Origin: Sphagnum compactum
Taxonomy: Eukaryota; Bryophyta; Sphagnopsida; Sphagnales
Direction of reading: 5' to 3'
Length of the DNA stretch: 64,000 nt
Assembly (NCBI GenBank): GCA_965153455.1
Contig: OZ234500.1
Location: forward strand, 7,502,001 to 7,566,000
Numbering within the stretch: position 1 is the first letter of the stretch; each line of letters starts with the position of its first letter. A program made the translations under genes and the position numbers. Positions 1 through 12,774 of this stretch are shown here, piece by piece. Under the pieces are notes generated by a model, which saw nothing but the letters and a program-made list of their open reading frames with translations, was not told the DNA's origin and ran no database searches.

Positions 1-198
1 CATTTTCAATCTAGAAAACGCCTAGCAGCCGCTAGGCATTTTCTAACATTTTCAATCTAGAAAACGCCTAGCAGCCGCTAGGTGTTTTCTACCATTTTTG
101 ATCCAGAAAATGCATGGTGGCCACAAGGCGTTTTCTAGGATTTCCCATCTAGAAAACACCTGGTGGCCGCTAGGCATTTTCTAACATTTCCCATCTAA
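1..198. repeat. 46-bp palindromic minisatellite, cut by the window edge
   Basis: Four full units start at 1, 47, 93 and 139 and a partial one at 185, giving a constant 46-bp period. Each unit has an inverted repeat: an AGAAAA...GCCTAGC arm, a short centre, and a GCTAGGC...TTTTCT arm. Units 1 and 2 are almost identical; units 3 and 4 have drifted in the stem. The array continues to the left of the window, so its full copy number cannot be seen. Confidence 0.9.
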
Positions 199-3100
199 AA
201 AAGGTGGTACAATAATGGCAATTTAAATTCTCCATTGTGCAGAACCTCATGCCTGCATTTATAATTGAATGGAAGGCTATGATTGTATATAGGAGTGGTG
301 AAGAGAACCATACCTGAATGCTACTAGGCACATCAATACAAAGGTGATTCTTCTTCCAATGGAAACTTGTCGTCATCGACTTGGGCAAACTCATGTTGCA
401 ATCTTTGGGGAAGGTTAACACCATAAACTGTTTTTGAAGCCACATTCGGTGCAAAGGCCATTAGTGCCTTTCTCGCCTTCCTTCGAGCATTTATAATCAT
501 AAACATTTGTGACATCAAGTAGGTATAAATAAGAATGTTCATGGAATGCAAATTACTTGTGGCCATTTTAGTCTTGTAGAATATTAGGAACAAATAAAAA
601 AATTGGTGGGTATTTCATGACCTAGAGTAAATGAAACCTTAGTTCTAACAAATCAAAGTTTTCAATGTGTGGCTTCTATAATTGAGTGGCATTCCTATTT
701 CGGTGCTTGACAAAAAACATTACAACAAAAGCAAACTCATACACCCATGTTCAAAATAATTCCATGACTATGTTAAAAAATTTGTTATTCAATAGCAAAT
801 AACCAGGTTGTAGGTAGTGGACAGGTAGTTACAACAAGCAGTATTCAAGTTCTTCCTTATCATGTAGATGCATGTAATACTCCTGGACAATGATCACATA
901 AGTCACAACAACATAAAGTAATTGAATGTGTTTACATACCTTCAATTTGTGTTGTATGTTCAAATCATTTCCATTGCTTGAACTACCAGTATATGCAGGT
1001 ACATGCGGGTTGTGGTACCACATCTCCAGCACTCCACAATTGCATCTAGATATTAATCAAACTACCCCTACAAAGACATTAGCAAATCACAACTACAAGT
1101 TACATTAGAATATTCTAGACTTCATTCATAGACATGCTTACCATATTTTAACACTCCTAAACCTTAAACTAGTGCACTTGTCTTTGAGTTCATAACCATT
1201 GAAGACAAATGCCATTGAGGAACATGTCACCTACATACACAAAAGGAATACACTTATTTAGTTATGTACTTTGGAGCTGTGGGGAACAACCTAAATAATG
1301 ATCATTAGAACTGGTTATTGTCATTTTTGCACCAAGATGGAAAACACCCACACCTCGTTGTGCTTTACAAGGTATAAAGCCCATGGGTGATAGAAATTCT
1401 CAAAATGTGGGGCTGGACTCTGATTCATCCTAAGCCCCTTATTTTGAATATGCCTCCCCTCGGCGCTTTACATTACACATACAATGGTTGACCCCCTCTA
1501 TGCACCCCTTATGTTGAGGAAGCCATTTGCAAGAGTGGCTTACCTGGAGGATAAATCAATAGTGTAAATTTGCCTTTGTTTCAACATTGTTATTAAAACC
1601 ATGAAATTCCCATGTTAGTGTAGCAGGGGTGTTACATTTGTGACCCATCCCTGACTGGCCACATTGAACAAGCAGCCACCAGTGCACCATGAAGGATGAA
1701 TGGCAGCAGTTTTCAGTTGGGTTCCAGTTCCGTAGCTAACCATGGTGGTTAGCTTAGTTGCTTTATTTTTCTACTTGCCAAGTAACAACCCACAAGCAGG
1801 TTGTTAGAGGTAGGCAGAAAAATAACATGTACCTAGTAGCTAACTATGTTCCTACCCATTTATGGATATACGAGACCTATTTTCTACAGAATTGGTTACC
1901 AAAGTGAAACCAAATATTAACTCAGTTGAGGTTCATCCACAACTGACTAATGATGGGCATTCATGGATGGTGCATCAATTACCAATCGCCATATAATGAA
2001 GAAATACAACAGAACCTTTTCAGAAAGTAATTTATAGGTAACGCCTGAGGCCATGGGTTTTACTGGAATAAAGGGTCTGTGTAGGCACAGCCGAGTGTGG
2101 GCTAACTCTAGTAAAGCCCGTGGCCAAGGGCTTTACCATTGTGTAAAGACCTTAGGATTTTTTTAAAAATTTTTATCTCACATCACTACTGGGTATCACA
2201 AGAAAGAAACTAAAAAGGATGTTGAGCATTTCGAAAAATGTAATGCTCATTATGCTTTTTGAGACATGAGAATTACGTTTTTTGGAAATGCTCACCCCTT
2301 GTGGATGAAAAGTTACAATGAAAAATCTGCCCTTCAACTATATAATAAATGCCTTCTAATGTCTTTACACAACTCAGATTTGCAAGAAGTAGAGCTTGCA
2401 CTTTGTGAAAACTAGAACCTGCAAGATAAAGGTGCTTAGTTAGGTTCTGGTTCCAGGCTTGTTCAAAGTTGCATTTTCAGGTTCATAGGTTAACTAGAAC
2501 CTATGGTTTCAGACTCCACATTCCATGGAACCTGGCCGAGAAATGGACCCGATACCAACCCACAATGGTTAACCACTATGACCATCCCCCACCAGCTGAT
2601 GATGTTTTGCTTTGCTTCATGTTTTATGCTGGGTAAGGCACTCTGGCACTAAGGAGCTTTACACCATACACATGCAATAAAAAAAAGAATGCAATAACAA
2701 ATATATTGAGATATTGGCATGCAAGTGAATACTTCCAAGTGAGAGACAAATGTTAAATGTGTATATGAATGCATCTTTGACACATTCAAAACAGATGCAG
2801 ATTGTGATACATAAACAACCTAAACCAAAAATGCACATGACTAACTCCAAAAGGTCAGAGAGAAACCAATAAATATCTTGAGAAAAGCTTGAGACCCAAA
2901 TTTCAAGACATGAATTGACGTGTAAAAATGCATTATGTCAGACAACTAAAATCCTAAGAATCTCTGGAAGGAAACAGATATCAAGGAGAGAGCTTTGTGT
3001 AGGCTTCAAGTGGCTAGTTACTTGCTGGTGACCACGTTGGACTAAGTAACCAGTGAGAGGTGGTTACTGGACATAACAATCATACTTTGCTCCCATAACC

Positions 3101-6100
3101 TCCTCAGTATGTCAATGACTCACAGAATGTGTCTGGATATGGAGCACTTTTTGTCCACACAGAGAATGGATATGTATCACTTTTCATCCACATGAAGAAT
3201 GATGTCTGTAGGCAGCTGGATATGCCATATAACTGGGGCATGGATGGATGTCCAAGTAGGAAGAGACATGTCAGTGACATGGCCCATACAGCTAGCTGGT
3301 TATGGGCTCCCATTGCCATTGGGTTAATCGGCCATGACTTTTGAGAAGAAACATAAATATAAACAAGGCAAGGGGAGAGTAATTAGAGATTAGAAGGCAC
3401 CACCAAAAACAAGAAAGACAGAGAAGGGCCAGTAAAAGGGAAGGATGAAGAGAAAGAGTGTGTAAAGCATGCAGCCAAATTGCCTAATGTATATTTGGAG
3501 GGCACCTTATATTCCTGAATTGCCCTCCTACACAAGGGGAGGGGTGTTATGCCTATTATGTGTAAGGAGTAGGCATATTATATCTCTAAAGGTCTCTTTC
3601 CATTGGGCCAATGATCACAAATTCTACCTCACCAATTTTTTTCATTATATTTGTTCCATTTGACTGTGCTCACGATCATCTAATAGCTCTACAAGTCAAG
3701 CATTGACCAAATGTAAAGTTGTGTGACCTATGAGTCAACTTTTGAATCGTGAGAAAATGACATTCGTCATTCATTTCTATGAGATCATATGTTCCTGAAA
3801 GTTCCTTGCAAAATTCATTATACATGAAATGTTCCGAAGATGAATTGTTTATAGATTTTTAGACCAATTGTAACTCTCCAATGGAAAGTGCTTGTCCATG
3901 CACCCAGAAACAAGGTTCCATTTTAGCCAAATTTCCAATAGGTTGCTAATCACAACATAAATTTGCGTGTCAAAACAACCTAATGGAAAGAGACCCTAGG
4001 TAAGCATAATATCCCTCTCCTTTTTAAGGCTCCTAATCTATGTATATTTAGATTCATGATCACTTTTGTCTCGTGGTTTGCAATGGTTAAAACCCATGGG
4101 TGAATGAACATTTTCAAGGGACAACATTTTTTTTGAAATTGGAAAACTACTCAGTAAAAAATAAGGTTATATATATTACTTGATGTGTAAAAATTTATAA
4201 TTTAATTGGTTATACAATAGGATCAGGTTTATTTTTGAAAATAAATATATTTATTAATATAAGATACATGCATTAATCCCAAGTATTAGATTTTTAAAAA
4301 AAATGTCATATATGTACAAGTGACTTAAATATCAATTGTTAATAGGTTCAATTATTTTGAAACTCAAAGTTTGGAAAGATTTACAGTTTTTAACTTGGTT
4401 TTGAATCTAATTTCATATTTTAAGAAAAAGGAGAGAAGTAGCATCACATGAAAGGGTTCAGGAAGTTTCCTAAATGAGTTAGTAAATATTGTCTAGGATT
4501 CTTTTTCAGCAACTTGATATGATGTCATTTTTATGATTGTTTTTATGTTCGATGGTTATTTACTTGGTGTATATAAGCATGCAGATAGATTGTGAATCTT
4601 TCATCATTCATGACAACTTCAATTAAAGCTTAAAATTCAAACAAGTATATGATACCAAATTTCAATGCAAACCTAAAATTCAAATTAGGTTTAGGGGGAT
4701 TTTAATATGTGAATATTAAAAAATTAAACAATAATAAGGTGATAAAATTTAGTGTTCCTTGACAATGATATCCCAAAACAATATCCTCTTTTACACATGT
4801 AGTGTCACAGTTTAAAACATAAAGTGTTTTCCTTGGGGAACATTCCTAGATTGGAAAATTAAAAGCATCATAAGCCATCATCACCCACCTTATGGCTTTA
4901 CCATACCTTTAAATTGCTAGTTATGAAAACATTAATTTAGTTAATTATCTTGCTTTTGCAAATTGTTTCTACTAGATAAAGATATTATGGCAATAAAAAT
5001 AATTATGTACATACAAATGACATTCCATGACACAATGTGCAAAACTATCCAATCTTTAGTGGAGAAGGCGATGGTTCTCTTCTATTAAAAAGATGACATT
5101 TGCAATCTCACACAAATAACCTTTCATCCCCAATTTTTTTTGTTTCATGAAATGTGTTTCTTTCCATGGATTATATTTCATGTTGCTCATTACACTTGCC
5201 CACACCACCTTTAAAGTGAAAGCCACATTTTGATATTTGAAATGACCATGCCATAGTAGCTTGACATTTACTTAGGTAGTTGTTCATGTACCACCAAAAT
5301 GGGTTAATATACAAGTTGAATTTGTAAATTAAAAAATTAGTTATAGTTAGGATGGGTAAGAAAATGAATAGACATGAAGAATAAATAATAAACTTTATGG
5401 GCCCTATGCATAAGAATATTTTGACTTGTGGACCCACTTTGAATTCATGTATGGGTTAGTTAACTATAATATATTTCAAGTAGCCATAAAAATAAATCAA
5501 TTAATTTGACCTCATTTGTGACGAAACACTAGATTTTAAAGAAAAAGTTGGTAGATAATATAAAAGTTCATCCATGGAAATTATTAATTTTTACTAGACC
5601 TAGATGAAATGAAAAGATAAGGCATCTATTTTCCTTTCAAGTATTTAAAAGGTTGTGGGTGGAGTTTGGTTCATTTTCCATTTATGTGTTTTCATGTTGG
5701 TAGTTTATTTTTAAGCCTTATGACTTAGGATGTTTCTATGCAACAAACTTATGTTACAATAAACTAATGTGTGGTTTGATTGTAAAAGAGTTCCCCAGCG
5801 ATAATTTATGAATGCAATCATACTAACATGTACCATTAGCAGTCATAACCATTGCTTAATTTTTTGAATTTTGGATTGTAAAAAAAAATATAAAATAATA
5901 ATTATATATATATATATAATAAAATGTTATTGTGAATACATTATGTATATATCATAAAAATTTGGAATCAATTTAATGAATACAAAAATTATGCAATTTG
6001 CACTTTTAAAAACTTCTAACCACTGCTTAAAAATAGTTATGACATTAAAAGCATAATTTGAAAATATTTTTTAAAACATATTTTGGGATTTTTTAAATAT

Positions 6101-6200
6101 ACACTTTAACATAATAGTATCAAGATTTAATTTTTATTTTTTTTGAAAGACATATTAAAAAAACTCTAAAAAGATTCTTTTACAAAACAACAAAAAAACA
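199..6200. other. AT-rich intergenic repeat debris, no gene seen
   Basis: No open frame here has family features or plausible exon structure. The stretch at about 1700-1830 is an inverted, diverged copy of a dispersed repeat also found at 18.6-18.9 kb and 24.75-25.1 kb; they share a GGGTTCCAGTTCC core next to GTAGCTAACCATGG. The stretches 3470-4020 and 5880-6180 are simple AT-rich sequence, with a short (TA)n at about 5904-5918. Confidence 0.6.
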
Positions 6201-6429
6201 ATGGTCTAAAAGGGCGGGTGTGGTTCCTTATAGCGTGGTTGGACTCTTATGTGTACTTGGTGATTCATGCCCATAAAGTATGGTTTTTAAACAGGTGTGA
6301 TGAACTCCCCACGAGGTGTAGTTCACAAAAAGACCACCCATGTTTAAAAACATCTTTAACAATAACAAGGAAACAATTTACACACCAAAATTTGGATGAG
6401 ATTCACACCATAATGGCATGAAAAGGGGT

Positions 6430-6690
6430 TTACTCCTATAACTTGGCCTACAAGGCATGGTTTTCAAATGCATGTGAAAAGGAATGATAATTTTGGTTGG
6501 TCAACGATAATAATTGGCCCAAGTGGTGGCTTTAATAGTTTCTAAAGTTATAATCTTTTAGTATTTAGGTTTATAGGTGGCCCTAGGGGAACAATTAACA
6601 CTAAATTTTGGATGTGATAAAATAATATGAAGGCCCAAATAGAGTCAACCATTGGAGATGTTTTAAAACATGTTTTTTCACCACTTGTAT
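6430..6690. mobile_element. MITE-like element, decayed copy
   Basis: It shares a core with 7480-7710 and 22494-22801: a GTTGGT(C/T)AACGAT-like motif followed by ATTGGCCCA(A/G)GT, then a T-rich segment and a GGAGATG-type end. No coding capacity is visible. Its termini are too eroded to define target duplications. Confidence 0.5.
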
Positions 6691-7479
6691 TTTGTGTTAT
6701 GTGTGTTGTGTATGTGATATGCATGATTTTGGTTCATTCAATTTATTTTGTGTTAGAAGGAGACTCAAAATTAACTTAGTAAAGTAACATTAAATGTTGT
6801 AATAACCTCATTGGCTTTTGCTTGGGTAAAAAGGAAAAAATTGACGAATTGATGAAATTGTTCAAATTGTGTTTGAATTGTTTTAAAAGTTGTTTCAATG
6901 AACTAATATTTACATGTTGCATGCAAAAGACATGCAAATTGTAAGGAACTTTTAACAAAAGACATTTAACACATCATAATTTGAGTTTATTTAGTTAGTG
7001 TGCACAACAAACCCTAATTACAATTTAGTGTACAATTTCAACATTGCAATTTAGTCCTCATACTATCAAGAGGGTTTCAACATATTATTTATGCTATTTG
7101 TTTTTTTGGCCTCTAACATAAAGCCATTCAATTGGTGTCACTTTTCTTCAACACATTTATACAACATTGATTGAAAAGAGATTGTGGTATATTAGATGAT
7201 GTCACTCAAGTATAACCCATTTTTAGTGGATAATTTGAATTAAATAAACTTTCACATTCAAAAGTAAAATGTTTTTTCATCCTTGACTTGTCTTTTCATA
7301 ACTATTTTCAATTTCACAAGTTATTTTTAAAAGGTTTTTATAGAACAAAATCTGAATAATTATGTGATTGTCATTATATAAGCAACATTAAAACATCTTG
7401 ATCCCACAAGGATGAACACCCCCTATATTAAAATTTGCAACAAGATGGTGAAAAAATCCTACTATGCATTAAATATGGC

Positions 7480-7710
7480 CAAAATGCTATGGCTACAAGG
7501 GATGCCTTTAAAAGGATTCTCCTATTATGATTTTGATTAGTGATAATGATTGGCCTAGATGTAAGGATTTAAATGGTCTTTTGTTGTTTAACATGATTTT
7601 TTTGATGTTTATGGGTGGGGACATTGAACATTAAACAGTAACTTTTTCTCTTTTTTTTTGTAAAAATGTAGCTTATAGTTGTGGGGTGGAAATGCTTTTA
7701 TATTTTGCAT
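7480..7710. mobile_element. MITE-like element, decayed copy
   Basis: This relative of the 22494-22801 element keeps the GATTGGCC core, the TTTATGGGTG(G/A)GGA segment, a conserved AACAGTAA(A/C) stretch and a GTGGAAATGCTTTTA end that corresponds to the GTGGAGATGCTCTTA terminus of the better copy. Confidence 0.5.
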
Positions 7711-7829
7711 AAAAGAATATGTCTACTCTAGATTAACTATTGCACACAACTATAATATGGATTGAAAATGCAAACTTTGTAATAACAAGATCAACAAAAC
7801 AAGAAATCCAATTATTGGTTCATCTTCAA

Positions 7830-8770
7830 TGTCGCAACCCTAGCCTTGGCTCGCGACCAAGGCAAGGGGGTCGCAAGTGTGCGGGCCTATAAGTAGACCC
7901 GGGAGTCATATCACATGCTCCTGGGAGTGCAAAGAGTGTGAGGGAGTGAACCCTCACACTCCCAAGTGAACTCCCATGTTGGGAGTTGGTGAGAGTGGAG
8001 TCCCAAAAGGACTCCCGAAACTTCAGAGAGCGTTTTGAGGGGTCAAAACTCAATGGCTTGTTGCGCTCTTTATATCAATGGAAAGTTCTTGAAGTTTAGA
8101 TGTCTAAAATGGGCTCGCATTGCTCATTTGGACATCTGAAACACAAGTTATGGCCAAAAGAAGGCCCGGGAGTCGAACTCCCGGGAGTCCGCCAGTTTTG
8201 ACTCCTGACCACTAAAAGTCGGGAATCGACCCGAAATACTTGGCTGCAGAAAACGTGCGACATACCGTTGGAAAGGTCTTGACGAGACCTACAACTTTGC
8301 TTCAGACGACAACTCAATCGGAGGTCTGCTCAGAAAGTTATGAGGCTTCAAAGTCGCGGGAGTCCAAAGTTGCGCGATTTTGGGACTCCCACGCGGGAGT
8401 CCTGGGACAAAAAGGCCATTTGGATGCCACCCCCGCGACGAGTCACAGAGTATACTATAGGGAGTAAGGTGGTGGCTTACTCCCGAGCCCAGGGTGTGGT
8501 GTGTCAAAGTGAGTCCGAGTTCACCCGTGGCTGTCCCAACACCAAAAGGACCCAGAATGAGTTCTAACCACTTTGTGTGGTTTCATGCAGGCTCGTGTGA
8601 GTGAGTAAAGCTTGTCAACTCTTCCTAGTCTTTCCCGGGACTTCTAGCACGCCCCTCTTACCCCCCCTCTAGTGCTGGAAGTCGGGATCGTGCTCCAAGT
8701 TCCAACTCCTTCCGCATTGCCATATACCTAGACCCTCAAGTGGGTCGACCCGGAACTTGGGAGCGCGACA
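7830..8770. mobile_element. Solo LTR of an LTR retrotransposon, 941 bp
   Basis: The element begins TGTCGCAACC and ends AGCGCGACA, giving TG...CA termini with a short inverted repeat (TGTCGC/GCGACA). It is flanked by a perfect 5-bp target duplication, TTCAA at 7825-7829 and 8771-8775. No gag-pol sequence lies next to it, so it is best read as a solo LTR left by recombination between two LTRs. It is far richer in CpG and G+C than the surrounding DNA and carries a CTATAAGTAG TATA-like site at about 7889, which suggests a younger insertion than its neighbours. Two related LTR edges in opposite orientation lie at 44924 and 63791. Short open frames inside it are not genes. Confidence 0.9.
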
Positions 8771-8839
8771 TTCAATGTCCATCATATTGACAAACTCTCA
8801 TTGCTCTCACAAAAGCAACAATAGATAATATGACAACAA

Positions 8840-9115
8840 AAAAAACATAGAAAGATGATGGTAGATTAAGTAGAATGAAGATGACGAAACAAACATGCAT
8901 AATGAAGATGCAAAGTTGAATGCGTAAAGCTAATGGTAGAGCAAGTGTAGAATGAAGACAATGAAGTTAATGTGCAAAATGACAGTGTGAAGATGAACAC
9001 AAAGATGGTAGTAGAATAACTCTACAAAATGACAATGTGATGAGGAGTGCATAGTGAAAACATCAAACCAAGTGCACATGTGTTCTGTAGCATGTTGCTT
9101 GATGATGAAACTTTT
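8840..9115. repeat. Degenerate GA/TG-rich tandem repeats
   Basis: Short motifs such as GTAGAATGAAGATGA and GTGCAAAATGACA recur with irregular spacing. This looks like an eroded minisatellite. No gene is supported. Confidence 0.5.
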
Positions 9116-9244
9116 TGTCAAAATTTTGCGTCGACATGTATGTAATTGCTTTCATTGAAATGCTAATTTAAGGATCTATTTAAGTTTGAACACACAATTA
9201 GATTAAGTCATTGTTAGGTTAGTAACCTTGAAGTTATAGTTAGT

Positions 9245-9290
9245 TTAACACTAGGTGTAGACGTGTGTCTACACCTAAAGTGTTAGGTTA
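9245..9290. repeat. Inverted repeat (hairpin)
   Basis: The arms GGTGTAGAC and GTCTACACC flank a 4-base GTGT loop. Outer pairing AACACT/AGTGTT extends the stem to nearly 20 bp. It may be the core of a decayed foldback element. Confidence 0.7.
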
Positions 9291-9299
9291 ATGTGTCAA

Positions 9300-12200
9300 A
9301 ACTTTGTTAGGGTCAAAAACAAAAAAAAAACTTAAACCCTAACCTAAGCTAATGTTAGGGATTAAAAATTTTAATTGACTAGCATTAGGTGTGAACATAC
9401 TAAAAATGTGTGTTGTATTTATATAAGAATGGTTTTAGTATAATAATGTGCCATTTGAATAAATTTGAAAATAATTCAATGAATATAAAATATCTTTAAG
9501 CACTTTTTGAAATTGTTACTAATATTTTTTGTGCTTAAAATTTGTGCTAAAAAACATTATGGAAAAGATGTCTTGGCATTATTTAAGCTCTGCTTGATTA
9601 ATCCTGACCAATCTTGTGTTGTCATATCATCCTCCTTGGACTACTTAGGACTATTCAAGATTGCCTTACAAGGTGCTACCGGCTCCTTTTAGCATTGTTA
9701 GAGCCCATTTGCCCATGGCTCTATAGGTATTCATTTCCACATCTTCTCAAAGTCTCCATGTCTTGACTCTTGTTATTTGCGAGTTGATTTTAACTTTTCA
9801 GCCCTGTTCGAACATCTTTAATGAATACAAATCACAAGTTCGATATTCTATACATTTGGTCTGAAATTAGGGTTAGGGTTCAAAGGGCATTTTGGGAGCA
9901 AACCACCTTCGCATTGGGCTGGAGGAGTAGAGGAAAATCTTCCAAGTATTTGCTTGCCGATCGACTGATACTGCTGTTGTTGTGTGTGAAGCAGTCGCGT
10001 CCACATTTTGGATGGGGCAAGAAAAGACATTGCTTGAGGTTTTAAAAACATCTCGCAGGATTTAGATGGTAAGCTTGTTCATCACTCCCATCCTGAGAAA
10101 GGTACAGCATGTGACATTTAATGTATTCTGGCCGTTTATTTGTCAGTGAATTGTGTTTTAGATCAGGTCTCTGCACGTTGTCTTGACATTGATTTTGTGT
10201 GTTTTTATGCCTCTAGCTTGTAGCTTAGGTGTAGTCAGTTTTGTGCAAAATTGTGGACATGTTGGAGTGTTTTCTTAAGTTGCCTCTTTACTGACAATGT
10301 GTTTTTTCCCAGGCAGATTAGGTGGGTTTGCATACTATTCAAGGGGCTGATGCCACATTGTAAATCTGTAAACATTCAATGCATAAGTATTCTGGATTTG
10401 GGGTTTTATTCATCTTTCACCCAGTGTGATGCCAAGGTTTGTGGTTTGGATAATTTCTGATTTTCTTTTGGTGCAAATATCATTTCTTAATGGGTTTTTT
10501 CCCCCTTATGTGAAAGCCTAAAGTAGAGCTTTTACCTTCACGACTTGCTGCAATTTCCACAAGTGTTGTTTCCCTGGATAGTCTTGGTGGCTTGTTCTTT
10601 TGCAGATTTTGGACCTAATGTTTTAACATATATAGTGAATGCCATCCAAACAAAGCCATGATCTCCCCCACCCCTCTACACGCTCTCCAAGCAGCTCTTA
10701 GCCCTGGCATTAGCTGAAGACAGTAGCTGATCCACATCCTAACCCTCCACAATGTGACATACAACTTGACAATCTAGTTTTGGAGAACTATGCCCTCTTA
10801 TGGAGTTGTGCACAATTCTTACTGCAGCTGAAGATTCAAATTCTGGTGTTTTGGTAGGTTGGAGACATGGACAAGAAGGTTGGGACACAGGGTGTTGAAG
10901 TTTGTGGTGTGTTGATAGTTCTTGTTGCCAAGCAGTCCGTCCTCCATGACCTTGTAGTGGTGCATGAACTACAATGCTCCAATGATGTCTGTTTCTCATT
11001 TTGTCCACATATACAATATGTATACTAATAGTTGTAGTGAGGGAAGGAGAGCCACCTGAAGACCAAAGGGGACAAAAGTGGAGGTGACAAAGTGTTTTGA
11101 GATGATTGGCCCCCACATAGTGGCTTGTTATAGTAGTATTGCTTGTACATTTTTCACTTCTTAGAGCATTCTGTCTGATGACTTGCTCTGTATGTCCCAA
11201 TAATGTTATTTCTTCCACTGCCCACACAATAAACAAAGCTTTTCTTTTCCCTTCCTACTGTTATATTGGAGTGCTTTCTGGATTGGAATATGCTTCAGCT
11301 AGATGTTTGTCAGTTTTCTTTACAGCATCACCAAACTATCAATGCTTGGGTTCCTGGAGCTTTAGATGAACTCAAGTGAAGTTAATATAGTAGATTCATC
11401 TTGTGTTGCTGCCTCAGTGTTTCATGGATTTAGGTTTCATATTGTGCAAACATCTTCTTTGACAGGTGTTCTGTGCACCAAACTCACTGGAGCTCAAGTT
11501 GCTCAAGGAGCCTCTCTACTTATGTGTTATTTTTTTCACACAATTATTATATTGTGGTTAATACAAGTTTGATCTCTATTATTACCTAGAGCAAAGCTTT
11601 TTTGTGCTCTTGTAGAGCTTTTGATGAAAGTGTTCAATCAGCTGCTTCAAACATGGAATCTTAGCTTATGATCAATCAGTTGGCAGCTGATTTTAGGATT
11701 GTGTTCTTGGAAATGCCAGGTGATCATTGACTGAGCAAGGGAATATTGCTATCCATTTAGAGTCTGGTAGGATATTTGCCAGGTTGTCTATGAGTAGCAT
11801 AATGAAGGGATCACCTAACAGGAGGGGTGGGGGCTATTCCATGGGAGCTTGCTGAGGGCTTGGTAGAGAAAGCCTTAGTGTCTGATACAGTAGAAATGTC
11901 AGTTATTAACCAACTGTGAAAATCAGCAGGTGATGGGCTCACTACATGGTTCCTTCAATGCAGGTGGGTGGTAAGCAAGCTATAAGAAAGAGCCATAAGC
12001 AAGCTTAAAAAAATTTGAAGTATCTTCTTCACAATGTCTGATAATTCACTTCTAACAATGTTAATTATCATTAGTTGTGTGTTTTGGGTGCTAAAACTAT
12101 CGTATCTGCACCTTCTTGTTGCTTTCAGAAATGCATCAGAAACTCAAGGCACAATTCAGCAGATTGTGATATAGTTATCCACATCCACTGAGATGATCTG

Positions 12201-12470
12201 ATAATGTCCATGGGGAGTGATGGCAACTAGTCATGGTGAAGGTAATCATGGTCTGATACTTTGTGAATCACTTGCATAATGGTTATAACTACTCTTTCTT
12301 ATCATGATAGATTTGGTTCTGCTGGAATTGACACAACATTTGCCTTCAAAACATTATGATATAGTTTTCTTCTGCAATCTTATAGATAACTAGTTGCTCA
12401 TAGATTTTCATCTTGTCATCACTACAGCCAATGATGTAATCTGTCCTCAAAGCAAGGATTTCAGGGAGGG
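9300..12470. other. Intergenic, no supportable gene
   Basis: This tract is less AT-extreme than its surroundings. It has T-rich stretches followed by CAG or AG on the + strand (for example near 10055, 10313 and 10605) that resemble intron ends. No chain of exons with a coherent reading frame could be assembled. The longest open frame, 165 codons on the minus strand at 10739-11236, has no recognisable domain. A decayed gene or a non-coding transcript is possible. Confidence 0.4.
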
Positions 12471-12759
12471 TGTTGGAACGGATGAAATCCTATGCTTTTC
12501 ATCGAGGTTACTTAAATAGATTAGAATTAGTCCATCCAATATACTTAGATCAGGATTAGTATCGATCCGCACAGCCTATCAACTCCTTTTAGGGGATTGG
12601 GTGCTATCTGATCCCACCAGTTCTTAAGCTGGTGATGGTGTTCTCTTGCAACTCTTGCTTTAATCATAATCACTATGTTTATCAAATTGATGTTGTGACA
12701 TTAAGTCCTTATGAGTCATGACCCTTATGGATTGTGTCCTTGATAAAACTTGCATCTCA
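12471..12759 (+). mobile_element. Probable Ty1/copia-type LTR remnant
   Basis: It begins TGTTGGAACGG, a common start of plant copia LTRs, and ends at about ATCTCA. TTGGTATTAATAG follows immediately at 12762, resembling the TTGGTATCAGAGC primer-binding site complementary to initiator tRNA-Met used by many copia elements. No gag-pol remnant and no second LTR were recognised. No target duplication was found, so the right boundary is approximate. Confidence 0.45.
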
Positions 12760-12774
12760 ACTTGGTATTAATAG

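Noticed and set aside
1-198. CRISPR-like regular repeat
   Set aside because: Units are contiguous with no unique spacers and the context is a plant nuclear genome; it is a minisatellite.
7826-8567. Several 70-75-codon frames on both strands
   Set aside because: All lie inside the solo LTR and are non-coding.
9867-9880. Telomere-like TTAGGG repeats
   Set aside because: Only about two units; too short to mean anything.
10739-11236. 165-codon open frame on the minus strand
   Set aside because: No domain, low-complexity His/Ser/Pro composition, no promoter or exon partners; likely chance.
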